From the NCBI RefSeq assembly GCF_003173335.1, contig NZ_QGMZ01000029.1, forward strand, positions 33,296 to 97,295: a stretch of DNA of 64,000 nt, given 5' to 3'. Below, piece by piece: positions 8,572 to 19,324 of the stretch (position 1 is the stretch's first letter; every line of letters begins with the position of its first letter). The notes below the pieces were generated by a model. The model saw only the letters and a program-made list of their open reading frames with translations, did not search any database and was not told where the DNA came from. Position numbers and translations under genes: made by a program. This DNA comes from Methanospirillum stamsii. Its GTDB lineage: Archaea > Halobacteriota > Methanomicrobia > Methanomicrobiales > Methanospirillaceae.

Positions 8572-10671
8572 TCAATATTCAGAGTAAATCTCTTTTCCTG
8601 CCTTCATTTTTTCCCGGATAACCTGATTAATACGCAGCATAACATTTTTTTCATCTGTTATCCCTTCATCAAGATATTGCCGGAGGACTGAAATTATCCC
8701 TGAACCTGCAGTTCGTCCGGCCAGATAACGACTTACTTTTACCATATTTTCAGAGCAGATTACAGATTCAGATTGAAGATAACTCATTGATTTATCTTCC
8801 ATCTTCTGGTAATAGTGAAAAATATCAGAGATCTCATTGGTATCAATACAGGTTCCTGAAGATAGCCTTTCAAGATACCGGATGGTTGCATTTGCTGCTA
8901 TGGCAGTTGCAATGGCGATAAATATCCGGCGTATTTCTCTTCTTTTCCGGATATTTACTGATATCCGGTTATCCGGAAAAGAATACAGAAAGGTATCAAT
9001 TAATTTTTTATATAACCGTGAACCGGAAGGGTAAACCAAGTCATCGTCCGGGTATTTCCCAGACTGAATTGATTCTTCCCGGACAGTACAGATATCCTGT
9101 AATTCGCTATAAACGAGGGGAAGAATAAGCCTGTCATCATATAAACGCCGATAAAGTTTTTGTTCGTAACGAAGTGCTTCAGACCAGAATAGCCTGATAA
9201 CAGTAATATGATGAGGACCCTGGTGAATCTCCTCCCAAAATTTCATGAGAGATTCTTCAAGTTTTCTAATATTTCCTGAGTATTCTCTCTTACATTCATC
9301 AAGAATTGTCTGATTTATGACTCCATTCAAAGCCGAACTCTCAATAGCTGAACCAGCTGCCCTTGCGGTAAAAAGATCTGCAAAAAGATTATGAAACCTG
9401 TTTACTTCTTTACTTTGTCCAAGTCCAAGAATCCTGATAAGAGGTCCGATAGTTATTCCCTGGACAAAAATTGTAAACAGAACAATGGTAACGGTGAACG
9501 CCATAATGAGTCCTCTGAATGGAAGAGAAGGTGGAATAGAAAGGACAAGAGCAATGGCGACCGCACCCCGGAGACCTCCCCAGAAACAGAGCGTCTGATA
9601 TGAGAGAGAAACACGGTTTTTAGTAAAAACATTATAAATCCCGAAGATACTAAAGACCGGGATAAACCGTGCAACAAGTACAACTATAACAAGGAATAAA
9701 ACCCCCAATATTCCTCCTTTTAGGAGAACTGACAAATCCTTGATAGATGCTATTGTTATACCGACCAGCAGGAAGATTAGACTATTTGCAAGGTACCCAA
9801 TGTATTCCCAGAACATGGTAAGTTCTTCTCTCTGGTCCGGTCCCATCCAGTCAGAGGAAGCACGTGCGGCAAGAATCCCACAGGCCACAACCGCAATGAC
9901 GCCGGAAAACCCGGACTCATCTCCAATCAGGTAAACAAGATACGCTGCAACAAGGGTTATCGTATGATGAACATGAGAATAGAGCGGAGTTCTCTTCATT
10001 ATCATCCGGAGAATGAGTCCACCGATGATACCGATACTCATTCCTCCGATAAACGAAATTGAAAGATTGTTGATGAAAAGAAATGATGTATCAAGCATAC
10101 TCATTTCATTTTTGATAATTGGTTCAGCGATAAGAAAGAGAACAAGCTGGAACATGATGATTGATGCAGCATCATTCAGAAGGCTTTCTCCTTCAACAAA
10201 ACTTTGCAGACGTTTTGGAACGCCTATCTCTTTAAATATTGAAATGACTGCCACCGGATCGGTTGAGGAGATTAAGGCCCCAAACAGGAGTGCAAATAGA
10301 AGAGGAATTGCAAAATACCATGATACCATGTACCCGATGATACATCCGGAGATGACAACTCCGAAGATTGCAAGACTTAAAATCGGAATTATATTTCTTG
10401 AAAAAAGACGGGTATTAAGAGATATTGCCGATTCAAAAATCAGGGGCGGGAGAAATATATAGAGAATAATTTCATCTGCCGGAAGGTATGGGCCGATTGT
10501 TTTTAAAGCCGTAATATGTGGAACGATAAATTCAGCGAAGATAAATCCGATAATAACTAGACCAATCGTATATGGCAACTTCAGATGCCGCAATATCAAA
10601 GAAGCGGAAATTGCTACAAGAAGGAGTGAAATGATTATTATCTCATTTGCTATAATCAGATTTTCATACAT
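8572..10671 (-). CDS. Na+/H+ antiporter, CPA1/NhaP family
   Basis: Predicted membrane cation/proton exchanger of the CPA1 family. About 12 hydrophobic segments occupy the first 420 residues, including the conserved 'GALISSTDPVAVISIFKE' block with the ion-binding Asp and 'GESLLNDAASI', both diagnostic of NhaP/NHE proteins. A hydrophilic C-terminal domain of about 270 residues follows, as in the long NhaP type. An upstream in-frame start at 10740 would add 23 residues ending 'LYIWTGPEI' that do not look like family sequence, so ATG 10671 (protein starting 'MYENLIIANE') is preferred, giving 699 aa. It is probably used for sodium or pH homeostasis in a methanogen with a sodium-based energy economy. 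Confidence 0.92.
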   Translation of the reverse strand: MYENLIIANEIIIISLLLVAISASLILRHLKLPYTIGLVIIGFIFAEFIVPHITALKTIGPYLPADEIILYIFLPPLIFESAISLNTRLFSRNIIPILSLAIFGVVISGCIIGYMVSWYFAIPLLFALLFGALISSTDPVAVISIFKEIGVPKRLQSFVEGESLLNDAASIIMFQLVLFLIAEPIIKNEMSMLDTSFLFINNLSISFIGGMSIGIIGGLILRMIMKRTPLYSHVHHTITLVAAYLVYLIGDESGFSGVIAVVACGILAARASSDWMGPDQREELTMFWEYIGYLANSLIFLLVGITIASIKDLSVLLKGGILGVLFLVIVVLVARFIPVFSIFGIYNVFTKNRVSLSYQTLCFWGGLRGAVAIALVLSIPPSLPFRGLIMAFTVTIVLFTIFVQGITIGPLIRILGLGQSKEVNRFHNLFADLFTARAAGSAIESSALNGVINQTILDECKREYSGNIRKLEESLMKFWEEIHQGPHHITVIRLFWSEALRYEQKLYRRLYDDRLILPLVYSELQDICTVREESIQSGKYPDDDLVYPSGSRLYKKLIDTFLYSFPDNRISVNIRKRREIRRIFIAIATAIAANATIRYLERLSSGTCIDTNEISDIFHYYQKMEDKSMSYLQSESVICSENMVKVSRYLAGRTAGSGIISVLRQYLDEGITDEKNVMLRINQVIREKMKAGKEIYSEY

Positions 10672-10796
10672 TATTTCCGGGCCTGTCCAGATATATAGGA
10701 AATTATTCGATAAGATACATCGGGTAAGACACCAGTCCAATAAATTTGGTTATACTGCTCTTGTTCAAGACGTATATCCGACAAAAATGGTATAAA

Positions 10797-12203
10797 TTAA
10801 AAAATCCCCTGTTCAACCCGGTCCCATCTCCGAAAACCCATCCTGATGAACACATATGCCGGAATAAATAGGAACACCGACACAATCCCGAACCAGGGTT
10901 CAAACGAGGTTAAAGACCCAAATATTGCCATAGCGACCCCGATTAACAGGAAATATTGCACCATCACCCTGGCACTATATACCAGGACGCTCGGAGACAG
11001 ACCGGTAAGCCAGATTGTAACCCCCAGGACATAATAGGAAACCGAAAGAGTCAGAACCAGAACCGGCAGAAGATAAAAAATTTCTCCGGAAAGGACACAT
11101 ATGCACGAGATAAAAATTGCCGGAATTATCTGGAGCAGGGAAAAAGAAGTAATTTTACTGGTGATAACATCTGGAACATCTACAGGTAATAATGCATAGA
11201 CACTAAAGGAGTCAAACATCGTAAGCCAGGTATACATCGTCGAGGCGATAATTCCGGTAATCATTGCAAAAGTAAAGAGTAACGGTAGAATTGAGACATA
11301 TTCATCAAGAAGAGATAGAAAAAACCAGATAATCACAAGAGGAAGCAGGAAAGAGAAAATTGACTGCCCTATTACACTACCGCTCCGCCATAAATCAATC
11401 ATGTCCTTTGCTGCAAGTGCGGGATTGGGAAACCATTTCAGACTTCTGATGAGTGGCTTCATCCTGCTGTGATATACTTTTTCTGTAGCCTTGATATCCG
11501 GAGAATAGAGAAGCAACGCAGCGATAAATGGGAAAATAATCACGAAAAAGGATCCAATGAATGATAGAATGGAAAAATGGTGAAAAAGGAGAAGAGGCGG
11601 AAAGAATGATGCAGGATTTTGCCCGGTTAGAAATATCAGAACAATACAACAAAGACCTGTAACAATCAGCAGGACACCAAGTACCCGGGCAGATCGTTCA
11701 TATATTGTCGACAAAAGGAATACAAAGGACATACCTGTCAGAAATGAGAATGTAAGTGACACCAGTAATCTGATTGGTATAATCACAGGAATGCCGGTAA
11801 GAAATGACCCTATAAGAAATCCTGCTCCGAGCGGTAGTATCCAGAGAATGAAATAATACAAGGTATCCTTGAGCACAAAAATGGTGAAGATATACCGGGG
11901 AGTTAATGGAAGCGTCCGGGCAGAATATGCAAGAAGACTTGCCTGTCCAAACCGCCTATTCATTACCTCATTTCCAAGAAGACCGAATGCTCCTACCATG
12001 ATTCCGAGCATCAGGTAATTTGCATGAATAATAATTACGAGGTCAGAAAGGGGCATGGTATTCCCAATAAGGGGAATAAGAAATGTCCCCATAAATCCCA
12101 TAGCAAGGATTAGTACCGGAAATAATGCAAAGTTCAGACTTCCGAACATGGTGGAATGAATTCTCCACTCCTCTTTCATCATATTTAAAAAAAGTCCGGA
12201 CAT
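10797..12203 (-). CDS. ABC-2-type transporter membrane subunit
   Basis: A 468-aa integral membrane protein with about 12 hydrophobic segments and no enzymatic motif, encoded directly after an ABC ATPase. The ATPase stop and the permease start share one base (TAATG), a strong sign of co-translation and a shared complex. Together they form an export-type ABC system; the substrate cannot be told. The length is greater than the usual 250-aa ABC-2 permease, consistent with a duplicated or two-domain permease. Confidence 0.85.
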   Translation of the reverse strand: MSGLFLNMMKEEWRIHSTMFGSLNFALFPVLILAMGFMGTFLIPLIGNTMPLSDLVIIIHANYLMLGIMVGAFGLLGNEVMNRRFGQASLLAYSARTLPLTPRYIFTIFVLKDTLYYFILWILPLGAGFLIGSFLTGIPVIIPIRLLVSLTFSFLTGMSFVFLLSTIYERSARVLGVLLIVTGLCCIVLIFLTGQNPASFFPPLLLFHHFSILSFIGSFFVIIFPFIAALLLYSPDIKATEKVYHSRMKPLIRSLKWFPNPALAAKDMIDLWRSGSVIGQSIFSFLLPLVIIWFFLSLLDEYVSILPLLFTFAMITGIIASTMYTWLTMFDSFSVYALLPVDVPDVITSKITSFSLLQIIPAIFISCICVLSGEIFYLLPVLVLTLSVSYYVLGVTIWLTGLSPSVLVYSARVMVQYFLLIGVAMAIFGSLTSFEPWFGIVSVFLFIPAYVFIRMGFRRWDRVEQGIF

Positions 12204-12919
12204 TAGTTACTCCTGACCAGGGAGAGGAAAAATTCTGGAAGATGCCCGCTCTTTTCTAATACCTCATGTATTGTTCCGCAAAATAGCAGGTTTGCTTTAT
12301 GCAGGATTGCAATATCAGTGCATATTTCTTCGGCGGTCTCAAGCAGGTGAGTCGATAAAAAAAGCGTATTGCCCTGATGTACATACGAAACAAAGAATTC
12401 TTTTACCTTTGTCTGCATTATCGGATCAAAATTGATGAGTGGTTCGTCAATCAGTGCCAGTTTTGGTTCATGAATAAATGCCTGGGTCAGCATCAGTTTT
12501 TGTCTTGTTCCCCGGGATAGATCTTTGCAGAGAACATCTCTTTTATCGCCAAAGTCCAGAAATTCAAGCCACCATAAAATTTTTTTCTCTAGATCTGGGA
12601 TCTTTCTTATCTCTCCCACAAATTCCAGGTACTCCATAACGGTCAGAAAACTCGGAGGAGTCTCCTGTTCCGGAACTATTCCGACCGATCTTCTAACCTC
12701 TACCGGATCTGATGTGACATCAATATCAAGTACATATCCTTTCCCGGAGGAAGGGAGGATTTGTCCGGTCAGCATCTTAATCATGGTTGTCTTTCCTGAA
12801 CCGTTTGGACCTAAAAGACCGAATAATGAACCTTCACGAACAGAAAAATTTACCCTGTTAACTGCATCCAGATCTCCATATTTTTTTCCAAGGTTATCTG
12901 TGATAATTACCGGTGCCAC
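12203..12919 (-). CDS. ABC transporter ATP-binding protein
   Basis: A 238-aa nucleotide-binding subunit with all core motifs: Walker A GPNGSGKT (about 38-45), signature LSRGTRQ (about 134-140), Walker B 'LALIDEP' and the H-loop 'LFLSTH'. The Walker B region is followed by 'PLINFDP', a variant of the common 'PTNGLDP'. It energises the membrane protein encoded immediately downstream. It belongs to the CcmA/ABC-2 exporter class by sequence style. The substrate is unknown. Confidence 0.93.
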   Translation of the reverse strand: MAPVIITDNLGKKYGDLDAVNRVNFSVREGSLFGLLGPNGSGKTTMIKMLTGQILPSSGKGYVLDIDVTSDPVEVRRSVGIVPEQETPPSFLTVMEYLEFVGEIRKIPDLEKKILWWLEFLDFGDKRDVLCKDLSRGTRQKLMLTQAFIHEPKLALIDEPLINFDPIMQTKVKEFFVSYVHQGNTLFLSTHLLETAEEICTDIAILHKANLLFCGTIHEVLEKSGHLPEFFLSLVRSN

Positions 12920-13061
12920 TTATTTCCTCCAACTCGTAATAATCAAGGCCATCTGTTTAATTGTTATATCAATTATCAATAATCCGATAGTTTCAATTGA
13001 CTCAAAGGACTTCTTTTGCTCGGGATATGATTAATTTTTTTCTTGGGTAATAGTAATAAAA

Positions 13062-14831
13062 TCAGGGAGATTTTTCTTCTAGCAAGGATTTATATCTCGC
13101 AACTCCCCGTCTTACCTCTTCTTCACGGATCATTCCTTTCCCGGAAGAAAGTTCAAATATCCGGGATGGAATCTGAACCTTGTCTGGTTCTAGTGAGAAA
13201 CCTTCTCTCAGCTTGAAAAGGTATTTTTCATAAAGAATATCCCGTCCAAGAATATCCAGTTCTTCAATGGTCATATCAATTCCACTGATAGAAAGCACCT
13301 CCCGGATTACTTCCCTGGAATAAAGACCACGGGCAAAAAAACATACAACCAGACTTGATAAGATCTGGCGGTATGCCTCTTCATGGTAGAGTTCTTCAGC
13401 AATTTCTTCAGGTGTTCCGGGAGATTTTTCTACAGGTTTTTGGTCAATACTGTACCCGGCATTATCAAGATGACTGTGCCGTGCACCACAAATGTACCCG
13501 ATATAAGTCGCCGGCCCCGTATGATATCCGGGCATTTCGTTCTTTCCAAAAGAGAGAGCATATTGTGTCCCACCATATTGTGATGCTGCATACTCTGCAC
13601 CTTTTCCAATATCCCGGTAAAATTGATTTGATTGTCCTGCCAGAAGTTCAAAAAACTGGAGGTATTGAGGAGTATCTCCAAACTTCAGGTTTACTCCGGT
13701 CTCCTGCGGGCCGATAATACCATTTTGCATGGCTTCTGTAGCCCAGGCTGCACATACACCGGCAGACATTGCATCAAGACCGGTCTGTTCAATACTGTCG
13801 ATTAACATGAGAACATCCTGCGGATCAGAAACTCCGAGCATAAATCCAAGGCTGTAAATGAGTTCATAATCATAACTCACCGGTATTGTCTTGAAAAAAT
13901 AAGGATCGTTCGGGTATGGAATCCTAATCTGACCGATATGAATGCAACTTACCGGACAATGTGAGCAGGCAACTCTTCTGGATAAAAAAAGCCTGGCAAA
14001 CTCTTCTCCTGACAGGTTATCCGAATTATCCAGTCTTTGCTCAGTGAGGTTTTTTACCGGAAGTGATCCCATGGCAGAAAGTGATTTTACATTCACCGGA
14101 GTGCCAATTTCATGGTATTTTTGCATGAGAGACGATTTAGTAACCTGCTCATAAAGTGTATCATAAACCTCCCGGTATTTTTTCTGGTCAGATACCGAAA
14201 TGAGTTCATCTCCGGATACCAAAACAGCTTTTAGTTTTTTCGATCCAAACACTGCTCCAAGACCCATCCTGCCAAAATGACGATAAGTCTCTGAAGTAAC
14301 ATTTGCAAATCTTACAAGATTTTCCCCGGCTCTTCCTATCCGGAGAATAGTCCTGGCTCCCGGAGTTCCGTCTTTTGATCTGATTATCCTGGCAACCGTA
14401 TCACTCCTGGCAGTTCCCCAAAGAGCACGGGCATCACGGAATGCCACCCCGTCTTTTGTTATTGAAAGATATACCGGATGAGATGCTGCCCCGGTTATCA
14501 CTATTGCACCATACCCTGCTGACCTGATGGCAAACGGAGTTCTTCCACCTCCATGACTTTCCCCTAAATTTCCGGTCAGTGGTGATTTAAACATTGCAAC
14601 ACACTTCGAAGCAAGGGGAAAAAGGGAGGTTACTGCCCCGACAGAAAGAATTATCGGATTTTCCGGGCCAAGAGGATCTGCCCCTTCCGGACAAAACTCA
14701 TCCAAAAGTCGTATGGCAACTCCTGCCCCGCCAAGACGTTCCCTGAATAGTTCAGGCCGTTCCAGAGTATGATATTCCCATTTTGAAAGGTTGATTACCA
14801 GAATTTTTGAAAGAAGGGCATCATTAATCAT
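13062..14831 (-). CDS. aor: Aldehyde:ferredoxin oxidoreductase family enzyme
   Basis: A 589-aa tungsten/molybdenum-pterin oxidoreductase of the AOR family, which oxidises aldehydes to acids using ferredoxin. The N-terminal pterin-binding domain has 'RLGGAGVAIRLLDE' and 'SPLTGNLGESHGGG'. The 4Fe-4S cluster ligands are visible as C289-x2-C292-x3-C296 plus a distal Cys near 497. The length matches the family (about 600). Its start overlaps the ferredoxin-like gene by 8 nt, so electrons probably pass directly to that partner. The specific aldehyde cannot be inferred; in methanogens such paralogues are often of unknown substrate. Confidence 0.92.
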   Translation of the reverse strand: MINDALLSKILVINLSKWEYHTLERPELFRERLGGAGVAIRLLDEFCPEGADPLGPENPIILSVGAVTSLFPLASKCVAMFKSPLTGNLGESHGGGRTPFAIRSAGYGAIVITGAASHPVYLSITKDGVAFRDARALWGTARSDTVARIIRSKDGTPGARTILRIGRAGENLVRFANVTSETYRHFGRMGLGAVFGSKKLKAVLVSGDELISVSDQKKYREVYDTLYEQVTKSSLMQKYHEIGTPVNVKSLSAMGSLPVKNLTEQRLDNSDNLSGEEFARLFLSRRVACSHCPVSCIHIGQIRIPYPNDPYFFKTIPVSYDYELIYSLGFMLGVSDPQDVLMLIDSIEQTGLDAMSAGVCAAWATEAMQNGIIGPQETGVNLKFGDTPQYLQFFELLAGQSNQFYRDIGKGAEYAASQYGGTQYALSFGKNEMPGYHTGPATYIGYICGARHSHLDNAGYSIDQKPVEKSPGTPEEIAEELYHEEAYRQILSSLVVCFFARGLYSREVIREVLSISGIDMTIEELDILGRDILYEKYLFKLREGFSLEPDKVQIPSRIFELSSGKGMIREEEVRRGVARYKSLLEEKSP

Positions 14832-15240
14832 CAGGATTCACCTCCTGTAGTTCAATTACCCCATAAGGACAATAATTGGCGCAATAACCACAATAAATAC
14901 AAATGACCGGATGATTTTCTTCCTTATCCCAGGAAATGGCGCCAATAATACACCCATCAAGACAAGAACCACAACCGGTACACCTATCCTTATGAAGAAT
15001 TACTCCCCCTCCCGGACGAAGAACCAGGGCATCTTCAGGACAGAGACGGATACAAGGGGGATCCGGACATGCTCTGCATACCCGGACAGAAAAACCCCGT
15101 TCTATTCCGCCAACTGAACTGACATGAATGGCTGATTTGCCAACTCCACCAAAGCCCAGTCTCCGGGTGCAGGCAAACATACAGGACTGGCACCCGACAC
15201 AACGGTCGGCGTCAATGACGGCGAGCCGCTTTTTTGCCAT
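14824..15240 (-). CDS. 4Fe-4S dicluster ferredoxin-like protein, AOR partner
   Basis: A 138-aa iron-sulfur protein with four Cys clusters: 'CVGCQSCMFAC', 'CRACPDPPCIRLCP', 'CTGCGSCLDGC' and 'CIYCGYCANYCP'. That is the arrangement of HycB/NrfC-type electron-transfer subunits with up to four 4Fe-4S centres. It overlaps the AOR gene downstream by 8 nt and is likely its electron-carrying subunit. No signal peptide is seen, so it is cytoplasmic. Family and role are well supported; the final electron acceptor is not shown. Confidence 0.92.
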   Translation of the reverse strand: MAKKRLAVIDADRCVGCQSCMFACTRRLGFGGVGKSAIHVSSVGGIERGFSVRVCRACPDPPCIRLCPEDALVLRPGGGVILHKDRCTGCGSCLDGCIIGAISWDKEENHPVICIYCGYCANYCPYGVIELQEVNPDD

Positions 15241-15287
15241 GTGAGGAAATGGAAGTTTGAAGTAATCAATATTTTGGAGAAAAAAAG

Positions 15288-17120
15288 TTAAATATATCTT
15301 GGGTTTAACGAGAGCATACGGGGAGTATACATCGGCCTGTAGGGCATTTCTGCAGTCTCTTCATGTATCATTTCAACCAGTTTGTCAGAGCTGCAGGAGA
15401 TCTTATGTGGTTTATTCGGTTCTGACTGTGCCCGGACAGTGACAGTCAGGTTGCCGGACGAAACTTCGTTATCTCCAACAACGATGACATAAGAAACCCA
15501 GTCCATTCCGGCTGCACGAATCTTCTTATTTAAAGAGTCGTCCCGGTCATCAACATCCACCCGGACATGTGCCTTGGTAAGTTTATCTGCAAGGTCATTT
15601 GCATATGCCAGGTGATTGTCCGTGACCGGAATTACCCGCACCTGGGTCGGGGTGAGCCAGGTTGGAAGGTGGGCAACCTTCTGATTTACGGTATTTTCCA
15701 GAATTGCACAGAACACCCGTTCAACAGACCCGGTTGGTGAACAATGCAGAATTGGTGGGAACACTTCAGTCCCGTCGGCAAGGTGATATTTAATCCCGAA
15801 CCGCTTTGAACTCTCAACATCAATCTGAACGGTCGGGTTTTCAATCGGACGGTTCTGCCCGTCAATTGCTGCAAGGTCAACTTTTGCAATCCAGTAATGA
15901 ACACGGTCAGAGAGGGTTTCAATAAGCATGGGAACATCGGATTCCTTGACAATCTTCTTAATCCAAGCCTCGTGCTCTTTGTAAAACTCCTCTGTACACC
16001 GGAACACGGCTACGAGCTGGGTTCCAAAGTCACGACCGGTTTTCCATCCGATGGCAAGTTGTTCTTCAAAACAACTCAGGGCATTCTCAAGATCCTTGCA
16101 CAGGGAATGCATATCCGGCATGGTAAATGCACGAAGCCTTTTCAGCCCGATAACTTCTCCTTTCTGTTCATGCCGGAATGAATAGGTGGAGAGTTCGTAC
16201 ATCTTCATTGGCAGGTGGTTTGGTGAGATATGCATACTCCGCATCGTGGTAAACATACCAAAACATGCTGCAAACCGGAGCATCATATTCCGGTTTCCGG
16301 ACTTGAACCTGTACTGCCGTTCACCGAACTTATCTGCATGCTCATAGATTGCCTTGTCAGCAAGGTCATACATGACCGGAGTCTCGACCGGACTTGCCCC
16401 GTAATCAAGAACCAGTGAGAGTGCATAATCTGCAAGAAGATCGCGGACCAGTTTTCCACGCGGAAGCCACCTGAGATGACCGACGTCAGAGACCGGCTCA
16501 TAGTCCACGAACTCCTTTGACCGCATGAGGTCGACGTGGACCGGTTCTCCACCCACCGGAACGGCGGTTCCTATCTCCTTTTTGATAAGTGACGCAAAAG
16601 GAGAATCATCAAGAAACTCTTTTACTTCATGGACATTTCCGTCCGGAGTCATAACAAAGAATTTATGTTCAATGTGCTTTTTTTCCGGTTTTACGGCATC
16701 TTCAGAGGGAGTAATAGACCGGGAAAGTTCACTGAGCGGATGTCCTTTGCAGGAAAGTGAAAATGACTTGTACCAACCAAAGGGAGCTCGCTTCACCTCA
16801 TGTCCGGCCTTATCCAAAGCCTCTTCTATTGATTTCAGCGCAGCAACGGCAAGGTCAGGAGCTGCAAGATCTGATGAAAGGTGTGCATATGGATACACCA
16901 TCACCCGGTTACATTCAACTTTACCTGCCATTTCACTAATTGCTGCAACTGTCTGATTGACAACATCATCGATACCATCGGCATCAGGTGACTCAACCGC
17001 ACAAAAAGCCACCAGGGCTTCTTCAAGCCTCCCGGATGGACTACAGGGGTCTTCAGCAATTTTCGTCTTTTTCTTTGCTTCGTATTCAATGAAATCTGAA
17101 TGAATTAAAAGAAGGCGCAT
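15288..17120 (-). CDS. thrS: Threonyl-tRNA synthetase, archaeal type
   Basis: Charges tRNA-Thr with threonine. The 610-aa protein starts with the archaeal editing domain related to D-aminoacyl-tRNA deacylase ('[20 protein letters not shown]'), followed by the class II catalytic core. Visible core elements include '[12 protein letters not shown]', motif 2 '[20 protein letters not shown]', and motif 3 '[15 protein letters not shown]', with Cys/His positions expected for the active-site zinc. A C-terminal anticodon-binding domain is present. It lies in a dense same-strand housekeeping run. Confidence 0.97.
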   Translation of the reverse strand: MRLLLIHSDFIEYEAKKKTKIAEDPCSPSGRLEEALVAFCAVESPDADGIDDVVNQTVAAISEMAGKVECNRVMVYPYAHLSSDLAAPDLAVAALKSIEEALDKAGHEVKRAPFGWYKSFSLSCKGHPLSELSRSITPSEDAVKPEKKHIEHKFFVMTPDGNVHEVKEFLDDSPFASLIKKEIGTAVPVGGEPVHVDLMRSKEFVDYEPVSDVGHLRWLPRGKLVRDLLADYALSLVLDYGASPVETPVMYDLADKAIYEHADKFGERQYRFKSGNRNMMLRFAACFGMFTTMRSMHISPNHLPMKMYELSTYSFRHEQKGEVIGLKRLRAFTMPDMHSLCKDLENALSCFEEQLAIGWKTGRDFGTQLVAVFRCTEEFYKEHEAWIKKIVKESDVPMLIETLSDRVHYWIAKVDLAAIDGQNRPIENPTVQIDVESSKRFGIKYHLADGTEVFPPILHCSPTGSVERVFCAILENTVNQKVAHLPTWLTPTQVRVIPVTDNHLAYANDLADKLTKAHVRVDVDDRDDSLNKKIRAAGMDWVSYVIVVGDNEVSSGNLTVTVRAQSEPNKPHKISCSSDKLVEMIHEETAEMPYRPMYTPRMLSLNPRYI

Positions 17121-17219
17121 GAATCAGGTCTCCAAGTACAATATCCATATATGTTGACGTTTATGAGGTATAAAACCCCGTAGGTTTTCAGAGAAATCAG
17201 AAATGAAAACAGGGTATTA

Positions 17220-17777
17220 TCAGACCCTCTTTTTATTCTCATAATACCGGGAAAGAGTGGCTTGACGCTGATGCAGGTATTTTGCATCCTTTTTAGAATT
17301 ATACGGACAAAGAGCACGTTCAGTCGTATAAAAAACAAGCTGACCGATGGGCATTCCTGCATGCATTCTCACCGGGCGGTGGTTCACATTACACATCTCA
17401 AGAGTGATACTACCTGCAAAACCAGCGTCAATCCATCCTCCGGTCTGGTGAAGCTCAACACCAAGCCGTGCAATACTGCTTTTTCCTTCAATGCTTGCCA
17501 CAATATTATCAGGAAGACGTATTGCCTCTAATGTCTCTGCAAGCACAAATTGCCCGGGATGAAGAACAATACTATCAGCGGTCATCTCCTCTGTATCGCC
17601 TGTTACAGACTCGCGGACGTAAGGATCGATTACATCATCACTTGGAGTATACCACACAAAATGGTTTCCAAGCCGGATATCTATTGAATTTGGTTGGACT
17701 AATTCCGGATTATATGGCTCAATACCGATATATCCCCGTTCGATCCGATCGGTGATCTGCCAGTCAACAAGGATCAT
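17220..17777 (-). CDS. dcd: dCTP deaminase
   Basis: A 185-aa enzyme of the dCTP deaminase/dUTPase fold that converts dCTP to dUTP, or directly to dUMP in the bifunctional archaeal form. The diagnostic core '[20 protein letters not shown]' with the catalytic Glu/Ser/Arg region and '[12 protein letters not shown]' is clear. Whether this copy is the dUMP-forming type cannot be decided by eye. It lies 23 nt downstream of the TrmJ-like gene. Confidence 0.93.
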   Translation of the reverse strand: MILVDWQITDRIERGYIGIEPYNPELVQPNSIDIRLGNHFVWYTPSDDVIDPYVRESVTGDTEEMTADSIVLHPGQFVLAETLEAIRLPDNIVASIEGKSSIARLGVELHQTGGWIDAGFAGSITLEMCNVNHRPVRMHAGMPIGQLVFYTTERALCPYNSKKDAKYLHQRQATLSRYYENKKRV

Positions 17778-17799
17778 GTACCGATTCTATTGTGCCGGA

Positions 17800-18558
17800 T
17801 TACAGTTTATCATTCCCATCTGCATTGAGAGGATCATCAGAGGGGTCCTGGAACTTTTCACCATTCGGCGGAGAAAAATGCCATTCAGAGCGCCGGAGAA
17901 GTCCATGTATTGTAGTGCATTCCCTCCAGGTCAGGTTACATCTCCCTAGCACCCGCCTGATAAGCGTCATGGTTGATTCACGCTTAAATCCGGGATGATC
18001 AACAAGGTCAAGGTACTGGTCAATATGTTCGTAGAGATGATCCATCTCCTCAACCGTTGCAAGAGGAATCATGGCTTTTGGAAGATCTGCCAGTTCATAA
18101 CAGATGACACCGACCGCATGAGAGAGATTAATTATCGGATATATCGAAGATGTAGGAATTGTGCAGATAATGTCTGCCCTTCTCACCTCTTCGTTTGATA
18201 ATCCCCAGTTTTCTCTTCCAAACAGTATTGAGATGGTCCCATCCAGTTCACCAACCAGGTCCCGGAGTTCTTTGGGAGAATAAAAAGGCATCCTGGTCGG
18301 ATGACAGGCAGAATAAGAGAGTGATCCGGTAGTTGCAACAATCCGGTGAGAGGATGCAAAAACCTCTTCAAGGGTCATGACCTTTGCACCGGACAGGACA
18401 TCATCAGCATGTGATGCCCTGATTTTTGCTTCATTTCCAATGGTACAGGGGTTTACCAGGATGAGATCAGTGAACCCGAAATTTTTCATCACCCTGGCAG
18501 CAAATCCCACATTTCCTTCATAAAGTGGTTCTACAAGGACAATCCGGACGTGTGGCAT
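17800..18558 (-). CDS. trmJ: tRNA/rRNA 2'-O-methyltransferase, TrmJ/SpoU family
   Basis: A 252-aa SPOUT-class RNA methyltransferase. The trefoil-knot SAM site is seen as 'LFGRENWGLSNEE' and 'PTSSIYPIINLSHAVGVICYE', and the N-terminal 'VEPLYEGNVGFAARVMKNFG' is the SpoU motif 1. Archaeal TrmJ methylates position 32 in the tRNA anticodon loop; that exact target is taken from the family. It sits between dcd and GGGP synthase with gaps of 23 and 9 nt. Confidence 0.9.
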   Translation of the reverse strand: MPHVRIVLVEPLYEGNVGFAARVMKNFGFTDLILVNPCTIGNEAKIRASHADDVLSGAKVMTLEEVFASSHRIVATTGSLSYSACHPTRMPFYSPKELRDLVGELDGTISILFGRENWGLSNEEVRRADIICTIPTSSIYPIINLSHAVGVICYELADLPKAMIPLATVEEMDHLYEHIDQYLDLVDHPGFKRESTMTLIRRVLGRCNLTWRECTTIHGLLRRSEWHFSPPNGEKFQDPSDDPLNADGNDKL

Positions 18559-18567
18559 AAAAAATTT

Positions 18568-19254
18568 TTACGAAACAGCCTGAACAGTTTCGAGAAGGGT
18601 CTTTACTCCCTTATCATAAACAGCATTCCCGACAACGATAGTATCCGCATATTTTGTCATTTCTGCCGCTTTTTCACCGGAATCAATACCCCCGCCATAA
18701 TAAAGCACGGCATTATCGATTGCTTTTGAAACTTCACGGACAATTTCCGGATTTCCATACATCCCGCTATATTCAACATAAACTATCGGGAATTTAAAGT
18801 AATGATCCGCAACTGATGCATATGCGGCAGCTTCCTGTCCGGATATCGAGCAGTCTGCACCGGTGACTCTTCCAACGGCTGAGTTTGGGTTGAGGACAAT
18901 GTATGCTTCCGGAATAACCTTATCCCAGACAATAGACGGGTTCATCGCCCATTCACGGTGTTTTCCAACAATCCACCTGGCATCTTGAGTATTCATCACA
19001 CTTGCAACATACAGAAGGTCAATTCCTTCAAATACAACGGACTCAGGACCTGCAGGTTCCACAACCAGTGGCAGACCATATTCTTTCACCTGGTCACGCA
19101 GCTCCGACATATTTTCCTGGGTGATATTGAGTGTTCCGGAAAGAATAAGAGCATCTGTCCCGCTTGTTGCAATCTCTGCGATCTCGTCTTCAGTCAGATG
19201 TTTGTCCGGGTCAAGCTTGGTAACATGTGCCCAGGTCTTCCATTTCGTATGCAT
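18568..19254 (-). CDS. Geranylgeranylglyceryl phosphate synthase
   Basis: A 228-aa TIM-barrel prenyltransferase of the PcrB/GGGPS family. It joins sn-glycerol-1-phosphate and geranylgeranyl diphosphate, the first committed step of archaeal ether-lipid synthesis. Family marks include the N-terminal 'WAHVTKLDPDK', 'DALILSGTLNIT', 'EPAGPESVV', 'YVEYSGMYG' and the phosphate-binding 'YYGGGIDSGEKA' and 'DTIVVGNAVY'. Length is typical. It is a clear archaeal lineage marker. Confidence 0.95.
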   Translation of the reverse strand: MHTKWKTWAHVTKLDPDKHLTEDEIAEIATSGTDALILSGTLNITQENMSELRDQVKEYGLPLVVEPAGPESVVFEGIDLLYVASVMNTQDARWIVGKHREWAMNPSIVWDKVIPEAYIVLNPNSAVGRVTGADCSISGQEAAAYASVADHYFKFPIVYVEYSGMYGNPEIVREVSKAIDNAVLYYGGGIDSGEKAAEMTKYADTIVVGNAVYDKGVKTLLETVQAVS

Positions 19255-19324
19255 AGGTACCTGTCCTCTAAAGTGCTGTATACCTTCTTAGGTCATTACT
19301 GAAATACGTTCGGGAAGACCAGTA

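Noticed and set aside
10672..10740. Longer N-terminus for the Na+/H+ antiporter
   Set aside because: The extra 23 residues do not look like family sequence; the internal ATG gives the usual start.
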